A DNA stretch of 64,000 nt from Ga0077527 sp964533495 (lineage in GTDB: Bacteria > Pseudomonadota > Gammaproteobacteria > Burkholderiales > SG8-41). Position 1 is the first letter of the stretch. Each line of letters opens with the position of its first letter. Shown here piece after piece: positions 1-9,201 of the stretch. The notes beneath the pieces were generated by a model, which was given only the letters and a program-made list of their open reading frames with translations, was not told where the DNA came from and made no database searches. The position numbers and the translations under genes were made by a program. Location: NCBI GenBank assembly GCA_964533495.1, contig CAZHJU010000003.1, forward strand, positions 1 through 64,000, given 5' to 3'.

Positions 1-1
1 G

Positions 2-1309
2 CTGCTGGCAATGGGCCTGCTGCGCATGGGCACGTGGATCCGCTTCATCCCGGTATCGGTGATCAGCGGTTTCACCAAGGGCATCGCAGTGCTGATCCTG
101 CTGTCGCAGCTCAAGGATTTCTTGGGGCTGCAGACCAGCCAGCTGCCGGCGGAGTTTTTCGCGCAGATCGCGGTGCTGTGGGGGGCCCTGCACACCATCA
201 GCTGGGCCACCGTCGGACTGAGCGTCGCCTGCCTGCTGCTGATCGTGTTCTGGCCGAAACGCTGGAGTCTGGTGCCCAGCCCCATCGTCGCGCTGGTTTT
301 CGGCACCCTGGCGGCGGCACTGCTCGGCCTGCCGGTGGAAACCATCGGCTCAAAATTCGGCGGCATCCCGCAGACCCTGCCGGCGTTCGCCTTTCCCGAA
401 CTGTCGATGGACAAGGTGCGCTACCTGATCGCGCCGGCGATCGCCATCGCGCTGCTCGGCGCGATCGAGTCGCTGCTCTCGGCGACCGTTGCCGACAACA
501 TGATCGACGACCGCCACGACCCCAACCAGGAACTGGTGGCCCAGGGCCTCGCCAACATCGCCGCGCCGCTGTTCGGCGGCTTCTGCGCCACCGGCGCGAT
601 CGCCCGCACCAGCACCAACGTGCGCATGGGCGCCTTCGGGCCGGTGTCCGGCATCGTGCATGCGGCCACGCTGCTCGCGGTGATCCTAGTGGCGGCGCCG
701 CTGGCGAAGCACGTGCCGCTCGCCGCGCTGTCGGCGATCCTCGTCGTCGTCGCCTGGAAAATGGGCGAATGGCACGACTTCCGCGAGATGCGCCGCTACA
801 CGATGAACTACCGCGCGATCCTGCTCGCGACCTTCGCGCTGACCGTGGTCTTCGACCTGACGGTGGCGGTGCAGGCCGGCCTGGTGATGGCAGCACTGCT
901 GTTCATCACCCGCGTCTCGTCGCTGACCGGCGTCACCGAAATCGCCGTCGACCGCCTGCCGCCGGCGGTGCGCAGCTACGAAATGTTCGGCTCGCTGTTC
1001 TTCGGCTCGGCCAACAAGCTGGAACCGCTGCTCGCCCGCGCCGAGCCCGGCGATCCCGCGCGGGTCGTGGTGCTGGACCTGCAGAAAACCATCAACGTCG
1101 ACACCACCGGGCTGGACATCCTCGAAACCCTGCGCCGCAAGCTCGCCAGGAACGGCAAGGCGCTGGTCATCGCCGGCGCGGGATCGCAGCCGCGTTCGCT
1201 GTTCAGCCGCTCCGGATTCGCGGAAAAGCTGGGGGAGGCGAACATCGTCGCCGACCGCGCGGCCGGGCTGGCGCGCGCCCGCGAGCTCGCGGACGCGCGC
1301 CGGTCCTGA
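2..1309 (+). CDS. SulP-family anion permease with STAS domain, 5'-truncated by window edge
   Basis: C-terminal ~435 residues of a SulP (SLC26-type) inner-membrane anion transporter; the true start lies before the window and the frame is open from base 2. The visible part begins in the membrane core (ISGFTKGIAVLILL) and has several hydrophobic segments up to about residue 305. A cytoplasmic STAS domain follows (about 318-425), with the typical DTTGLDIL turn. SulP proteins move sulfate, bicarbonate or dicarboxylates with a cation; the substrate is not readable here. The stop codon directly abuts the stop of the convergent DsrE-like gene, leaving no room for a terminator. Confidence 0.9.
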   Translation: MLAMGLLRMGTWIRFIPVSVISGFTKGIAVLILLSQLKDFLGLQTSQLPAEFFAQIAVLWGALHTISWATVGLSVACLLLIVFWPKRWSLVPSPIVALVFGTLAAALLGLPVETIGSKFGGIPQTLPAFAFPELSMDKVRYLIAPAIAIALLGAIESLLSATVADNMIDDRHDPNQELVAQGLANIAAPLFGGFCATGAIARTSTNVRMGAFGPVSGIVHAATLLAVILVAAPLAKHVPLAALSAILVVVAWKMGEWHDFREMRRYTMNYRAILLATFALTVVFDLTVAVQAGLVMAALLFITRVSSLTGVTEIAVDRLPPAVRSYEMFGSLFFGSANKLEPLLARAEPGDPARVVVLDLQKTINVDTTGLDILETLRRKLARNGKALVIAGAGSQPRSLFSRSGFAEKLGEANIVADRAAGLARARELADARRS

Positions 1310-1747
1310 TCAGGGACGCAGGTAGGCGTAACCCTCGCGCTGCTGCAGGCGCGTGATTTCGGCGACACCCGAAGGCACGAAGCTCGCTTCCGGGATGAAG
1401 CGCGAGCGCACCAGCTTGCGGTTGCGCAGCGTGATGTCGCAAATGTCGAACTGCACGCCCCTGTTTCTCAGCTGCTCGACCGGAATGTTGTAGGGGTTGC
1501 CGTTGGCATCCTTCGCGCCGTCCATCAGGAAATCGACGCCTCCGGCATGGGTCACGACGACGATTTTCGCCTTCGGATTGACCTCGAGATGGTTGCCGAT
1601 GTTGCGCAGCGCATTGACCGCCTGCGCTCTCGAATCGTTGATGTGATAAACGACCTTGTCCTCTGCGACGTTTGCATTGCCTCCGGTCGACGCGCAGCCG
1701 CCGGCCAGCGCCACCGCGAGGGCGAACACCAGGGATGAAACCTTCAT
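1310..1747 (-). CDS. DsrE-like putative lipoprotein
   Basis: 145 residues. The N-terminus is a signal peptide ending in LAGGC; the cysteine at about residue 18 suggests lipidation, although Ala at -3 makes the lipobox imperfect. The mature part resembles small DsrE/DsrF-fold proteins of betaproteobacteria: repeated beta-strand segments (KVVYHIND, KIVVVTHAGGVDFL), a cysteine in VQFDICDIT and the tail VPSGVAEITRLQ. The role is unknown; members are often near sulfur metabolism genes, and a SulP permease is convergent here, but that link is only suggestive. It starts at an ATG behind GGAGGAGCTC, a strong ribosome binding site. Confidence 0.8.
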   Translation of the reverse strand: MKVSSLVFALAVALAGGCASTGGNANVAEDKVVYHINDSRAQAVNALRNIGNHLEVNPKAKIVVVTHAGGVDFLMDGAKDANGNPYNIPVEQLRNRGVQFDICDITLRNRKLVRSRFIPEASFVPSGVAEITRLQQREGYAYLRP

Positions 1748-1762
1748 GAGCTCCTCCTATTG

Positions 1763-1797
1763 CGGAATCGGAATGATCCGAATGGTCCGGAATGATT
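1763..1797. repeat. Short degenerate tandem repeat in divergent promoter region
   Basis: Three near-copies of a 9-10 bp unit (CGGAATGAT, CCGAATGGT, CGGAATGAT) lie between the divergent DsrE-like and acylphosphatase genes. The position would suit an operator, but no regulator is nearby and function is unproven. Confidence 0.35.
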
Positions 1798-1884
1798 GTC
1801 GGTAAACTGCGGAACAGCGGCACGAGCCTACTCCGCCCTCCACGGTGCCGCAACAGAAGCAGGACATGACCACGGCCGTCAATC

Positions 1885-2163
1885 ATGAGTGAACACGTCA
1901 CCCGCCACCTGCGCGCGCACGGCCGCGTGCAGGGCGTCGGTTACCGCAATTACATCGTCTACAAGGCGGGCGTGCTCGGCATCCGCGGCTGGGTGCGCAA
2001 CTGCGGCGACGGCAGCGTCGAAGCCATGGTGCAGGGCACCGCCGAAGCCGTTGCGGAAATCATCCGCTGCGCGGAACGCGGGCCGCGCGCGGCGCGGGTC
2101 GATGGCGTGGAAACCGCGGAAGGCAGCGGCGACTTCAGCGGCTTCTCGGTAAGGCAGACTTAA
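1885..2163 (+). CDS. acyP: Acylphosphatase
   Basis: 92 residues, the normal family length. It hydrolyses the carboxyl-phosphate bond of acyl phosphates in the cytosol. Both catalytic elements are present: GRVQGVGYR with the phosphate-binding Arg21, and WVRNCGDGSVEA with the water-positioning Asn39. The C-terminal FSGFSVRQT also fits the fold. It is transcribed divergently from the DsrE-like gene and ends 30 bp before the convergent stop of the TPR gene; an AT-rich motif fills that junction. Confidence 0.95.
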   Translation: MSEHVTRHLRAHGRVQGVGYRNYIVYKAGVLGIRGWVRNCGDGSVEAMVQGTAEAVAEIIRCAERGPRAARVDGVETAEGSGDFSGFSVRQT

Positions 2164-2174
2164 TAATCGTTTAA

Positions 2175-2187
2175 AAACAAATACTTA
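2175..2187 (+). repeat. AT-rich IHF-like motif, site A
   Basis: Core AAACAAATACTTA inside an AT-rich patch (2161-2199) between the convergent stops of acyP and the TPR gene. It matches AAWCAA-N4-TTA, shared with six other sites in this window, and differs from the E. coli IHF consensus WATCAA-N4-TTR at one position. Confidence 0.5.
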
Positions 2188-2193
2188 TATCAA

Positions 2194-2907
2194 TCAAACA
2201 CCGGGGACCGGCTTGCCGCCGCGATGAATCGCTGCGGCGCGCGCCGCAAGCTTTTGCGCCTCGGCCTTGCGGCCCAGCGCTTCCAGCACCTGTGCCAGGT
2301 TGTTCAGCGTGTGCGCGACGCTGGGGCTGTCCGGCCCCAGCGTTTTTTCCTTCATCGCCAGCGAACGGCGCAGCACCGGCTCGGCCTCGGCATGACGTCC
2401 CTGCGCCTGGATCGCGGCGCCGAGGTTGTTCAGACTGGCCGCGGTTTTCGGATCGTCGCCGTAGGCCTTCTCGAACACCGCCAGCACGCGCCGGTGCAGC
2501 TTCTCGGCCTCGGCGTATTTTTTCTGCGCCTGCACCACGTCGGCCAGGTTGTTGAGCAGGATCGCGGTCTGCGGGTCGCGCGGCCCCAGCGCCTTCTCGC
2601 GCAGCGCCAGCGCGCGGCGGTACTCCTTCTCGGACTCCGGGTAACGCTGCGCGAAACGCAGCACCAGCCCCAGCGTCGCGATGCTCTGGTCCAGCGCGCG
2701 GTGTTTCGGCCCGAAACTGCGCTCGGCCTCGGCGATCGCCTCGCGCGCGAACAGCTCCGCCTGCTGCAGACTGCCGCGCTGCACGTGCAGGCTGGCCTGA
2801 TCGAAAAGCATTTTCCATTCGACTTCGCCGGCGGACGCCGGCACCGCGGCGGACGCCAGCGCGAACGCCGCGGCCAGCGCCGCGACGCGCCTAGACCGAA
2901 TTGCCAT
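2194..2907 (-). CDS. Periplasmic tetratricopeptide repeat protein
   Basis: 237 residues with an N-terminal signal peptide (cleavage near ASAGEVEW, residue ~27). Four repeats of about 42 residues follow, of the kinesin-light-chain type (TPR_10/12), each with the pattern A-L..RE..LGP..P....LNNLA..; they cover about residues 45-220. The role is presumably protein-protein scaffolding in the periplasm; no enzyme domain is visible. The ATG overlaps the end of dnaE by 17 bp in another frame, so it is probably translated from the dnaE transcript. This pairing of a replicase with a secreted TPR protein has no obvious functional logic. Confidence 0.8.
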   Translation of the reverse strand: MAIRSRRVAALAAAFALASAAVPASAGEVEWKMLFDQASLHVQRGSLQQAELFAREAIAEAERSFGPKHRALDQSIATLGLVLRFAQRYPESEKEYRRALALREKALGPRDPQTAILLNNLADVVQAQKKYAEAEKLHRRVLAVFEKAYGDDPKTAASLNNLGAAIQAQGRHAEAEPVLRRSLAMKEKTLGPDSPSVAHTLNNLAQVLEALGRKAEAQKLAARAAAIHRGGKPVPGV

Positions 2908-5900
2908 AGTCGATGTTCACGTTCTCGGGTTTCAGCCAGTCGCCGAGCGTGCGCAGCAGGTCCTCGCTGACGTTGACCTGCCATGACGCGCCCAGCTTCA
3001 CCTTGCAGCGCGCGCCGCTGCTCATGTACTCGACCTCCACCGGACACGGCCCCTGGCGGTGCGGCCCCAGCAGCTCCTTCAGCCTGCTGCCCGAGGACTG
3101 GCCGTTGCAGGTCAGGCGGATGCCGCGGGCGTAACGGTTGCGCGCCTCGTTGAAGTCGAGGATGTTCAGCGCCTCCAGCCGCAGCGTGCTGTCGCCGCCG
3201 CCGTTGCCGTTCTCGCCCTCGGATTCCGCGCTGCGGTAACGCTGGCGGCCGCGCACCTCGACCAGCAGCAGCTCGTCCTCGCGCAGCTTGTGGCGGAAGC
3301 GGTCGAAGGCCTCGCGGTAGACCACGACTTCGTGCTTGCCGGTGTCGTCGGCCAGCGTGACGATGCCCATGCGGCCGCTGGCGGTGTTCTGCACCCGCAC
3401 TGACAGCACGACGCCGGCAACGGTGACGTTGCGCCCGGCGAGGTCGCCGGCGGTCTGCAGCTCGCCGAGCTTCCTGGCGACCATGCGCCGCACCTCGTCG
3501 CGGTAGACGTTGAACAGGTGGTCGCTGCGGTAATACCCCAGCGCGAGCTTCTCGTTCTGCAGCAGCTCCTTCTTGCTCCAGCGCGGCACGTTGGCCGGCG
3601 CCACCAGCCGCGGCGCCTCGACCGCGTCGCCGAACAGGCTGACCTGGGAGGCGGCGCGGCTCGCCTGCTCGGCCGATTCCATTGCCAGCCCGACGCAGGC
3701 CATCAGCTCGGCGCGGTTGTCGTTGACGCCGTCGAAAGCGCCGGCGCGCACCAGCGATTCGACGACGCGGCGGTTGACCAGGCGCTTGTCGACGCGGTGG
3801 CAGAAGTCGAACAGGTCCTTGTACGGCCCGCCGGCCGCGCGCACCTCGACGATGTGGTTGATCGCCCCCTCGCCGGTGCCCTTGACGCCGCCGAGCCCGT
3901 AGCGGATGCGTTTGTCGTCGACCGGCTCGAAGCGGTAGACGCCGCTGTTGACGTCGGGCGCCAGCACTTCCAGCCGGTTCTCGCGCGCGTCGTCGACCAG
4001 TTGCTGCACCTTGTCGGTGTCGTTCATGACCGCCGACATGTTGGCCGCCATGAACGCGGCGGGATGGTGCGCCTTCATGTACGCGGTCTGGTAGGCCTCC
4101 AGCGCGTAGGCCGCCGCGTGCGACTTGTTGAAGCCGTAGCCGGCGAACTTCTCCATCAGGTCGAACAGCTCGTCGGCCTTCTCCTGCGACAGGCCGTTCT
4201 TCGCCGCGCCCTCGCGGAACAGGCCGCGGTGCTCTGCCATTTCCTCGGGTTTTTTCTTGCCCATCGCGCGCCGCAGCAGGTCGGCGCCGCCGAGGCTGTA
4301 GCCGCCGACGATCTGCGCCATCTGCATCACCTGCTCCTGGTAGACCATAATGGCGTAGGTCTCGGAGAGGATGCCTTCGACGCGCGGATCGGGATAGCTG
4401 AAGCGCTTGCCGTGCTTGCGCGCGCAGAATTCCGGGATCAGCTCCATCGGGCCCGGACGGTACAGCGCCACCAGCGCGATGATGTCGCCGAAGCGGTCGG
4501 GCTTGGCGCTTTTCAGCATGTCGCGCATGCCGCGGGATTCAAACTGGAACACGGCCGAGGTGTTGGCCTTCGCGAAGATGTCATAGGCCGCCTTGTCGTC
4601 GAGCGGCAAGGTCTCCAGCCTGAGGGCCGAGGCGGGGTCGAGCCGCCTGATGTACTTCAGCGTCCAGTCGAGGATGGTCAGCGTGGTCAGGCCGAGAAAG
4701 TCGAACTTGACCAGGCCGATCGATTCGACGTCGTCCTTGTCGAACTGGCTGACCGCGGCGTTGGCGCCGTCGGCAACGTAGAGCGGGCAGAAATCCGTGA
4801 GCTTGCCCGGCGCGATCAGCACGCCGCCGGCGTGCATGCCGACGTTGCGGGTGAGGCCTTCGAGCGTGCCCGCGAGCTCCAGCAGCTCGGCAACCTCCTC
4901 CTCGTTTTTCTCGCGCTCGGCGAGCTGCGGCTCCATCTTGCGCGCATCCTCCAGCGTGATGTGCTTGCCGGGCTGGAACGGGATCAGCTTGGCGAGCTGG
5001 TCGCAGAAGTTGTAGCCGAGGTCAAGCACGCGGCCGACGTCGCGCACCACCGCCTTCGCCGCCATGGTGCCGAAGGTGGCGATCTGCGACACCGAGTCCG
5101 CGCCGTAACGCGTCTTCACGTAGTCGATCACTCGGTCGCGCCCGTCCTGGCAGAAATCGATGTCGAAGTCGGGCATCGACACCCGCTCCGGGTTCAGGAA
5201 GCGCTCGAACAGCAGGTTGTAGCGCAGCGGGTCGAGGTCGGTGATGCCGAGGCTGTAGGCGACCAGCGATCCGGCGCCCGAACCGCGGCCCGGTCCCACC
5301 GGCACGCCGTTGCTCTTCGCCCAGTTGATGAAGTCGGCGACGATCAGGAAGTAACCGGGGAAGCCCATCTGCACGATGGTCTTCGTCTCGAATTCCAGGC
5401 GTTCGCGGTAGACCGGCTCCTGCGCCCCGCGTTCGGTTTCGTCCGCATACAGCTCGGCCAGGCGCGCCGTCAGCCCCTCGCCCGCGCGCTGGCGCAGGTA
5501 ATCCTCGAGGCTCGCGTCGTTGGGCGTCGGAAAATGCGGCAGCCGGCTCTTGCCCAGCGTCAGGCCCAGCGTGCAGCGCTTCGCGATTTCGACGCTGTTT
5601 TCCAGCACTTCGGGAACGTCGGCGAACAGCGCCGCCATCTCGGCCTGGGTCTTGAAATACTGCTCGGTGCCGAAGCGCCGCGGCCGGCGCTGGTCGGACA
5701 GGATGTAACCCTCGGAAATGCAGACCCGCGCCTCGTGGGCGCGGAAATCGTCGGGCTTGAGGAACTGCACCGGGTGGGTCGCCACCGCGGGCAGGCCCAG
5801 TTCGCCGGCGAGCTGCAGCGCCCGCGCGACATGGACCTCCACCGGCACCGTCGCCGCGCCGCCGGTCATCGCCTGCAGCCCCAGCCGCTGCACTTCGAGA

Positions 5901-6400
5901 TAGTAACGGTCCGGAAACAGCGCCGCCCACTCCTGCGCGAGGCGCTTCGCCTCGTCGCGACGGTCGGCGATCAGCGCCTGGCCGACGTCGCCGTGGTGCG
6001 CGCCCGACAGCGCGATCAGGCCCCCGGTGCCGGTCTCGGACATCCAGGATTTCATCACTTCGGCGCGGCCGCGGTACTGGTTGCCGCGGTAGGCGCGGGT
6101 CAGCAGCTCGCACAGCCGCAGGTAACCGCCGTAGTTCTGCGCCAGCAGCAGCGCGCGGTGCGGATTGTCGCGGTCGGCCTCGTGGGTCAGCCACAGATCG
6201 CAGCCGATGATCGGCTTGATGCCCTTGCCGCGCGCCTCCTGGTAGAACTTCACCAAGCCGAACACGTTGCCAAGATCGGTCAGGGCCAGCGCCGGCATGC
6301 CGTCGGCCTTCGCCGCGGCCACTGCTTCATCGACGCGCACAATGCCGTCAACGATGGAATATTCGCTGTGCAAACGGAGATGGACAAACGACGGCTGCAT
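2891..6400 (-). CDS. dnaE: DNA polymerase III alpha subunit
   Basis: 1169 residues, full length for the replicative C-family polymerase. Domains in order: PHP (about 5-280, starting FVHLRLHSEYS), the catalytic palm with GPGRGSGAGSLVAY (~370-384) and PDFDIDF carrying two catalytic aspartates (~409 and 411), a third aspartate in KFDFLGL (~566), fingers and helix-hairpin-helix, and an OB-fold (~985-1060). The start is fixed by homology to the conserved N-terminus. No Shine-Dalgarno precedes the ATG and a promoter-like sequence ends 8 bp before it, so the message may be nearly leaderless. It is the DnaE1 type rather than the shorter error-prone DnaE2, and no imuA/imuB neighbours are present. Confidence 0.97.
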   Translation of the reverse strand: MQPSFVHLRLHSEYSIVDGIVRVDEAVAAAKADGMPALALTDLGNVFGLVKFYQEARGKGIKPIIGCDLWLTHEADRDNPHRALLLAQNYGGYLRLCELLTRAYRGNQYRGRAEVMKSWMSETGTGGLIALSGAHHGDVGQALIADRRDEAKRLAQEWAALFPDRYYLEVQRLGLQAMTGGAATVPVEVHVARALQLAGELGLPAVATHPVQFLKPDDFRAHEARVCISEGYILSDQRRPRRFGTEQYFKTQAEMAALFADVPEVLENSVEIAKRCTLGLTLGKSRLPHFPTPNDASLEDYLRQRAGEGLTARLAELYADETERGAQEPVYRERLEFETKTIVQMGFPGYFLIVADFINWAKSNGVPVGPGRGSGAGSLVAYSLGITDLDPLRYNLLFERFLNPERVSMPDFDIDFCQDGRDRVIDYVKTRYGADSVSQIATFGTMAAKAVVRDVGRVLDLGYNFCDQLAKLIPFQPGKHITLEDARKMEPQLAEREKNEEEVAELLELAGTLEGLTRNVGMHAGGVLIAPGKLTDFCPLYVADGANAAVSQFDKDDVESIGLVKFDFLGLTTLTILDWTLKYIRRLDPASALRLETLPLDDKAAYDIFAKANTSAVFQFESRGMRDMLKSAKPDRFGDIIALVALYRPGPMELIPEFCARKHGKRFSYPDPRVEGILSETYAIMVYQEQVMQMAQIVGGYSLGGADLLRRAMGKKKPEEMAEHRGLFREGAAKNGLSQEKADELFDLMEKFAGYGFNKSHAAAYALEAYQTAYMKAHHPAAFMAANMSAVMNDTDKVQQLVDDARENRLEVLAPDVNSGVYRFEPVDDKRIRYGLGGVKGTGEGAINHIVEVRAAGGPYKDLFDFCHRVDKRLVNRRVVESLVRAGAFDGVNDNRAELMACVGLAMESAEQASRAASQVSLFGDAVEAPRLVAPANVPRWSKKELLQNEKLALGYYRSDHLFNVYRDEVRRMVARKLGELQTAGDLAGRNVTVAGVVLSVRVQNTASGRMGIVTLADDTGKHEVVVYREAFDRFRHKLREDELLLVEVRGRQRYRSAESEGENGNGGGDSTLRLEALNILDFNEARNRYARGIRLTCNGQSSGSRLKELLGPHRQGPCPVEVEYMSSGARCKVKLGASWQVNVSEDLLRTLGDWLKPENVNIDYGNSV

Positions 6401-6408
6401 GGGACGCT

Positions 6409-6437
6409 ATTTTACGGCGTAGCGCCGGCGAAATTAA
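6409..6437 (-). promoter_or_regulatory. Candidate sigma70 promoter for dnaE
   Basis: On the minus strand TTAATT, 17 bp, TAAAAT. The -10 is good (5/6) and the -35 weak (3/6). The -10 ends 8 bp before the dnaE ATG, predicting a leader of only 1-2 nt. Confidence 0.35.
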
Positions 6438-6750
6438 CCGCCGCGGACGCGTTTGTTTAACGTCAATGAAATCCGCCACATAGCGCCGCGGTTGCGTACG
6501 GATTATGCAGTCACATGCGGCAAGGCGCGGAAAATCCGGTGACTGCGCTGCACGGATACATCGTGCCGGATGATGCTGACAAAAAAACCGGAAAATCCGA
6601 TGCAAAAACGCGCAAACCGGTCACCCCCCGCTACTGTCGTCGCACCGGCAATGCGCCAGTTGACTCACCGTGCATGCAGATACTGCGCCTGAAATCTGCC
6701 ATGGGCCCGGAAATTGATTGTGAATCAACGCGCCATGTCCCAACTCCCGT
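6438..6750. other. Gene-free upstream region of dnaE
   Basis: No convincing gene. Short open frames here have no family resemblance and no ribosome binding site. The stretch lies between the dnaE promoter and the katA 3' hairpin. Confidence 0.6.
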
Positions 6751-6795
6751 CCCTCTGCCTCGCTTCCAGTATTTTCTGGTCCTGGAGGCAGAGGG
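6751..6795 (-). terminator. Long stem-loop downstream of katA
   Basis: A perfect 11-bp inverted repeat (CCCTCTGCCTC / GAGGCAGAGGG) encloses a second 4-bp stem (CCAG/CTGG), 13 bp after the katA stop. There is no U-tract, so it is either a weak intrinsic terminator or a 3'-end-stabilising hairpin. Confidence 0.5.
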
Positions 6796-6807
6796 GGTTA
6801 ACAGGCT

Positions 6808-8426
6808 TCAGGATTTGACTTCGCTCATCGCGATGCCCAGGGCCTTGGCCACACCCGCCCCATAGGCCGGATCGGCCTTCATGCAATTGCTGATATGGCG
6901 CAGCTTGATTTCCTTCGGTGCGTCGCCCATCGCGCGGCCGGTATTGTCGAACAGGACCTGTTGCTGCGCCGGCTTCATCAGGCGGAACAGATCGCCCGGC
7001 TGCTTATAGTAGTTATCGTCGTCTTCACGGAAATTCCAGTGATCCGCCGCCCCCTCGAGGGCCAGCGGCGGTTCGCTGGAATCGGGCTGCTCCTGCCACT
7101 GCCCGTAACTGTTCGGTTCGTAATGCAGGGTGCCGCCGTAATTGCCGTCGACCCGCATCGCGCCGTCGCGGTGGTAGCCCGCCACCGGGCAGCGCGCCGC
7201 ATTGACGGGAATCTGGGCATGGTTGACACCGAGGCGGTAGCGCTGCGCATCGCCGTAGGAGAACAGCCGGCCCTGCAGCATCCTGTCGGGCGAAAAACCG
7301 ATGCCGGGGACGACATTGGCCGGATTGAAGGCAGCCTGCTCGACATCGGCGAAGTAGTTATCGGCATTGCGGTTCAGTTCGAACTCGCCGACCGGGATCA
7401 GCGGATAGTCGCCCTTGGGCCAGACCTTGGTCAGGTCGAACGGGTGGTAGGGCACCTTGGCCGCATCGCGCTCCGGCATGATCTGCACGAACATCTTCCA
7501 GCGCGGAAACTCCTTGCGCTCGATGGCCTCGTAGAGATCGCGTTGCGCGCTCTCGCGGTCGTTGCCCACCAGTTTGGCTGCTTCCTCGTCGCTGAGGTTC
7601 TTGATGCCCTGCTGCGTCACGAAGTGGAATTTCACCCAGTGGCGCTCGTTGGCTGCGTTGATGAAGCTGAATGTGTGCGAACCGAAGCCGTGCATGTGGC
7701 GGTACGACGCCGGGATGCCGCGATCACTCATCACGATGGTGACCTGGTGCAGCGCCTCGGGCAGCGAGGTCCAGAAATCCCAGTTGTTCCGGGCACTGCG
7801 CAGGTTGGTGCGCGGGTCGCGCTTGACCGCGTGGTTCAGGTCGGGGAATTTGAGCGGGTCACGAAAAAAGAACACCGGCGTGTTGTTGCCCACCAGATCC
7901 CAGTTGCCCTGCTCGGTATAGAACTTCATCGCGAAACCGCGGATGTCGCGCTCGGCATCCGCGGCGCCACGCTCGCCGGCAACGGTGGAAAAGCGCACGA
8001 ACATGTCGGTTTTCTTGCCGACCTGCGAGAATATCTTCGCCTTGGTATAACGACTGATGTCATGCGTGACNNNNNNNNNNNNNNNNNNNNNNNNNNNNNN
8101 NNNNNNNNNNNNNNNNNNNNNNNNNNNNNNNNNNNNNNNNNNNNNNNNNNNNNNNNNNNNNNNNNNNNNNTGCCGACCTGCGAGAATATCTTCGCCTTGG
8201 TATAACGACTGATGTCATGCGTGACGGTGAAACTGCCGAAGGCGCCCGAACCCTTGGCGTGCATGCGCCGCTCGGGAATCACCTCACGGTCGAAGTGCGC
8301 CAGCTTCTCCAGAAACCAGACATCCTGCAGCAGCATCGGACCGCGCTTGCCGGCGGTCATCACATCCTGATTGTGGGCAACCGGACATCCGGCCTGCGTG
8401 GTCAGCTTTTTCGTCTTGTCACTCAT
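6808..8426 (-). CDS. katA: Monofunctional haem catalase, interrupted by an assembly gap
   Basis: Decomposes H2O2 in the cytosol. As printed the gene is split by 100 N (8071-8170). The 55 bp before the gap (8016-8070) is repeated exactly after it (8171-8225); removing the Ns and one copy (155 bp) gives an in-frame 487-residue protein, the normal length of a small-subunit catalase. Key residues: distal His in RRMHAKGSGAFG (~56), Asn in GNNTPVFFFRDP, and proximal haem Tyr in RLFSYGDAQRYRLG (~338). The start ATG follows GAGGAGCTC. It lies downstream of a FMN oxidase and YceI on the same strand, but 180 bp away and so probably with its own promoter. Not a true pseudogene. Confidence 0.93.
8016..8070. 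repeat. Left copy of 55-bp exact duplication at assembly gap
   Basis: Identical to 8171-8225; the Ns lie directly between the copies. This is the signature of two contigs with an unresolved k-mer overlap joined by a fixed 100-N pad. Confidence 0.95.
8071..8170. other. Scaffolding gap (100 N)
   Basis: Exactly 100 N inside katA. Its flanks are the same 55-bp sequence, so no real sequence is likely missing: collapsing gap and one copy restores the catalase frame. Confidence 0.97.
8171..8225. repeat. Right copy of 55-bp exact duplication at assembly gap
   Basis: Identical to 8016-8070; see the gap entry. Artefact rather than biological repeat. Confidence 0.95.
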
Positions 8427-8590
8427 GATGAGCTCCTCTATGCATTGCTATACATGGGTTGTTTCCGGGTAACACAGGGCCAACCATACCAGCCTCTGGC
8501 AAGCCAGGACCGCCGACAGCCATCCATCAACAATCCGCTTTATCCCGCGATACCGCCACTCGCGCAGGGTCTATTTATATTTTTCATATA

Positions 8591-8603
8591 AAACAACAGG
8601 TTA
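8591..8603 (+). repeat. AT-rich IHF-like motif, site H
   Basis: Core AAACAACAGGTTA in an AT-rich patch just past the YceI stop codon (minus strand). The surrounding 24 bp match site D in 18 positions. The decayed YceI copy at 17.4 kb has site C in the equivalent place. Confidence 0.4.
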
Positions 8604-8607
8604 TGAA

Positions 8608-9171
8608 TCAACCCTTGTTTCCTTCGACCTGGATGGTGAGCCGGATTTCATCTCCCAGCGCCGGCGCGGCGTATGTCATGCCGAATGCGGAACGCTTCAG
8701 CGTGCCGCTCACCTCGGCACCGCAGGACGCCTTCTTTGCCACCGGATGCATGCCGCATTTCACCTTCGTGATGCGCAGGGTCATCGGCTTGGTGACGCCA
8801 AGCATCGTGAAATCGCCGGAAACCGACACCGGCTTGCCGCCCTCGAATTTCATCGATTTCGACTTGAATGTCAGTGTCGGGAATTTTTCGACATTGAAAA
8901 AATCCGCCGTGCGCAGGTGTTTTTCCAGCGCCGGATCGCCCGTCGCAATCGAGGCTGCTTCCACAACGACTTCGACGCTGCCTTTGCCCGCCTTGGGATC
9001 AAGCGTCAGCGTGCCGCTGGTTTTGTTGAACTGGCCATGATGCGTGGAAAATCCGAAGTGACTGATCTGCCAGCGCGGAAATGTGTGGCCGGGATCCAGG
9101 ATGTAGGTATCCGCTGCAATGGCCGGAGCGGCAAACAGCGAAATCACCAGCAATGCGATGCGATATGTCAT
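8608..9171 (-). CDS. YceI-family periplasmic lipid-binding protein
   Basis: 187 residues: signal peptide (cleaved near AIAADTYIL, ~19), then the YceI lipocalin-like barrel that binds isoprenoid-type lipids in family members. Typical features: DPGHTFPRWQISHFGFSTHHG, KFPTLTFKS and the GDFTMLGVTKPMTLRI core. Two cysteines (KCGM, SCGA) could form a disulfide. It starts 30 bp after the FMN oxidase stop and is probably co-transcribed with it. A decayed paralogue lies at 17409-17652. Confidence 0.9.
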   Translation of the reverse strand: MTYRIALLVISLFAAPAIAADTYILDPGHTFPRWQISHFGFSTHHGQFNKTSGTLTLDPKAGKGSVEVVVEAASIATGDPALEKHLRTADFFNVEKFPTLTFKSKSMKFEGGKPVSVSGDFTMLGVTKPMTLRITKVKCGMHPVAKKASCGAEVSGTLKRSAFGMTYAAPALGDEIRLTIQVEGNKG

Positions 9172-9201
9172 GACAGGGCTCCTGAAAAATTGAAGGGGGA
9201 T

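Noticed and set aside
3518..6460. 980-codon open frame antisense to dnaE
   Set aside because: Mirror of GC-rich codon bias; the product is His/Arg/Val-rich low-information sequence with no family features, and dnaE is certain.
6515..6865. 116-codon open frame in the katA-dnaE gap
   Set aside because: No ribosome site or family resemblance; it runs through the katA hairpin into the katA 3' end.
8071..8170. Catalase pseudogene or insertion at the N run
   Set aside because: The flanking 55-bp duplication and restored frame show an assembly join, not a biological lesion.
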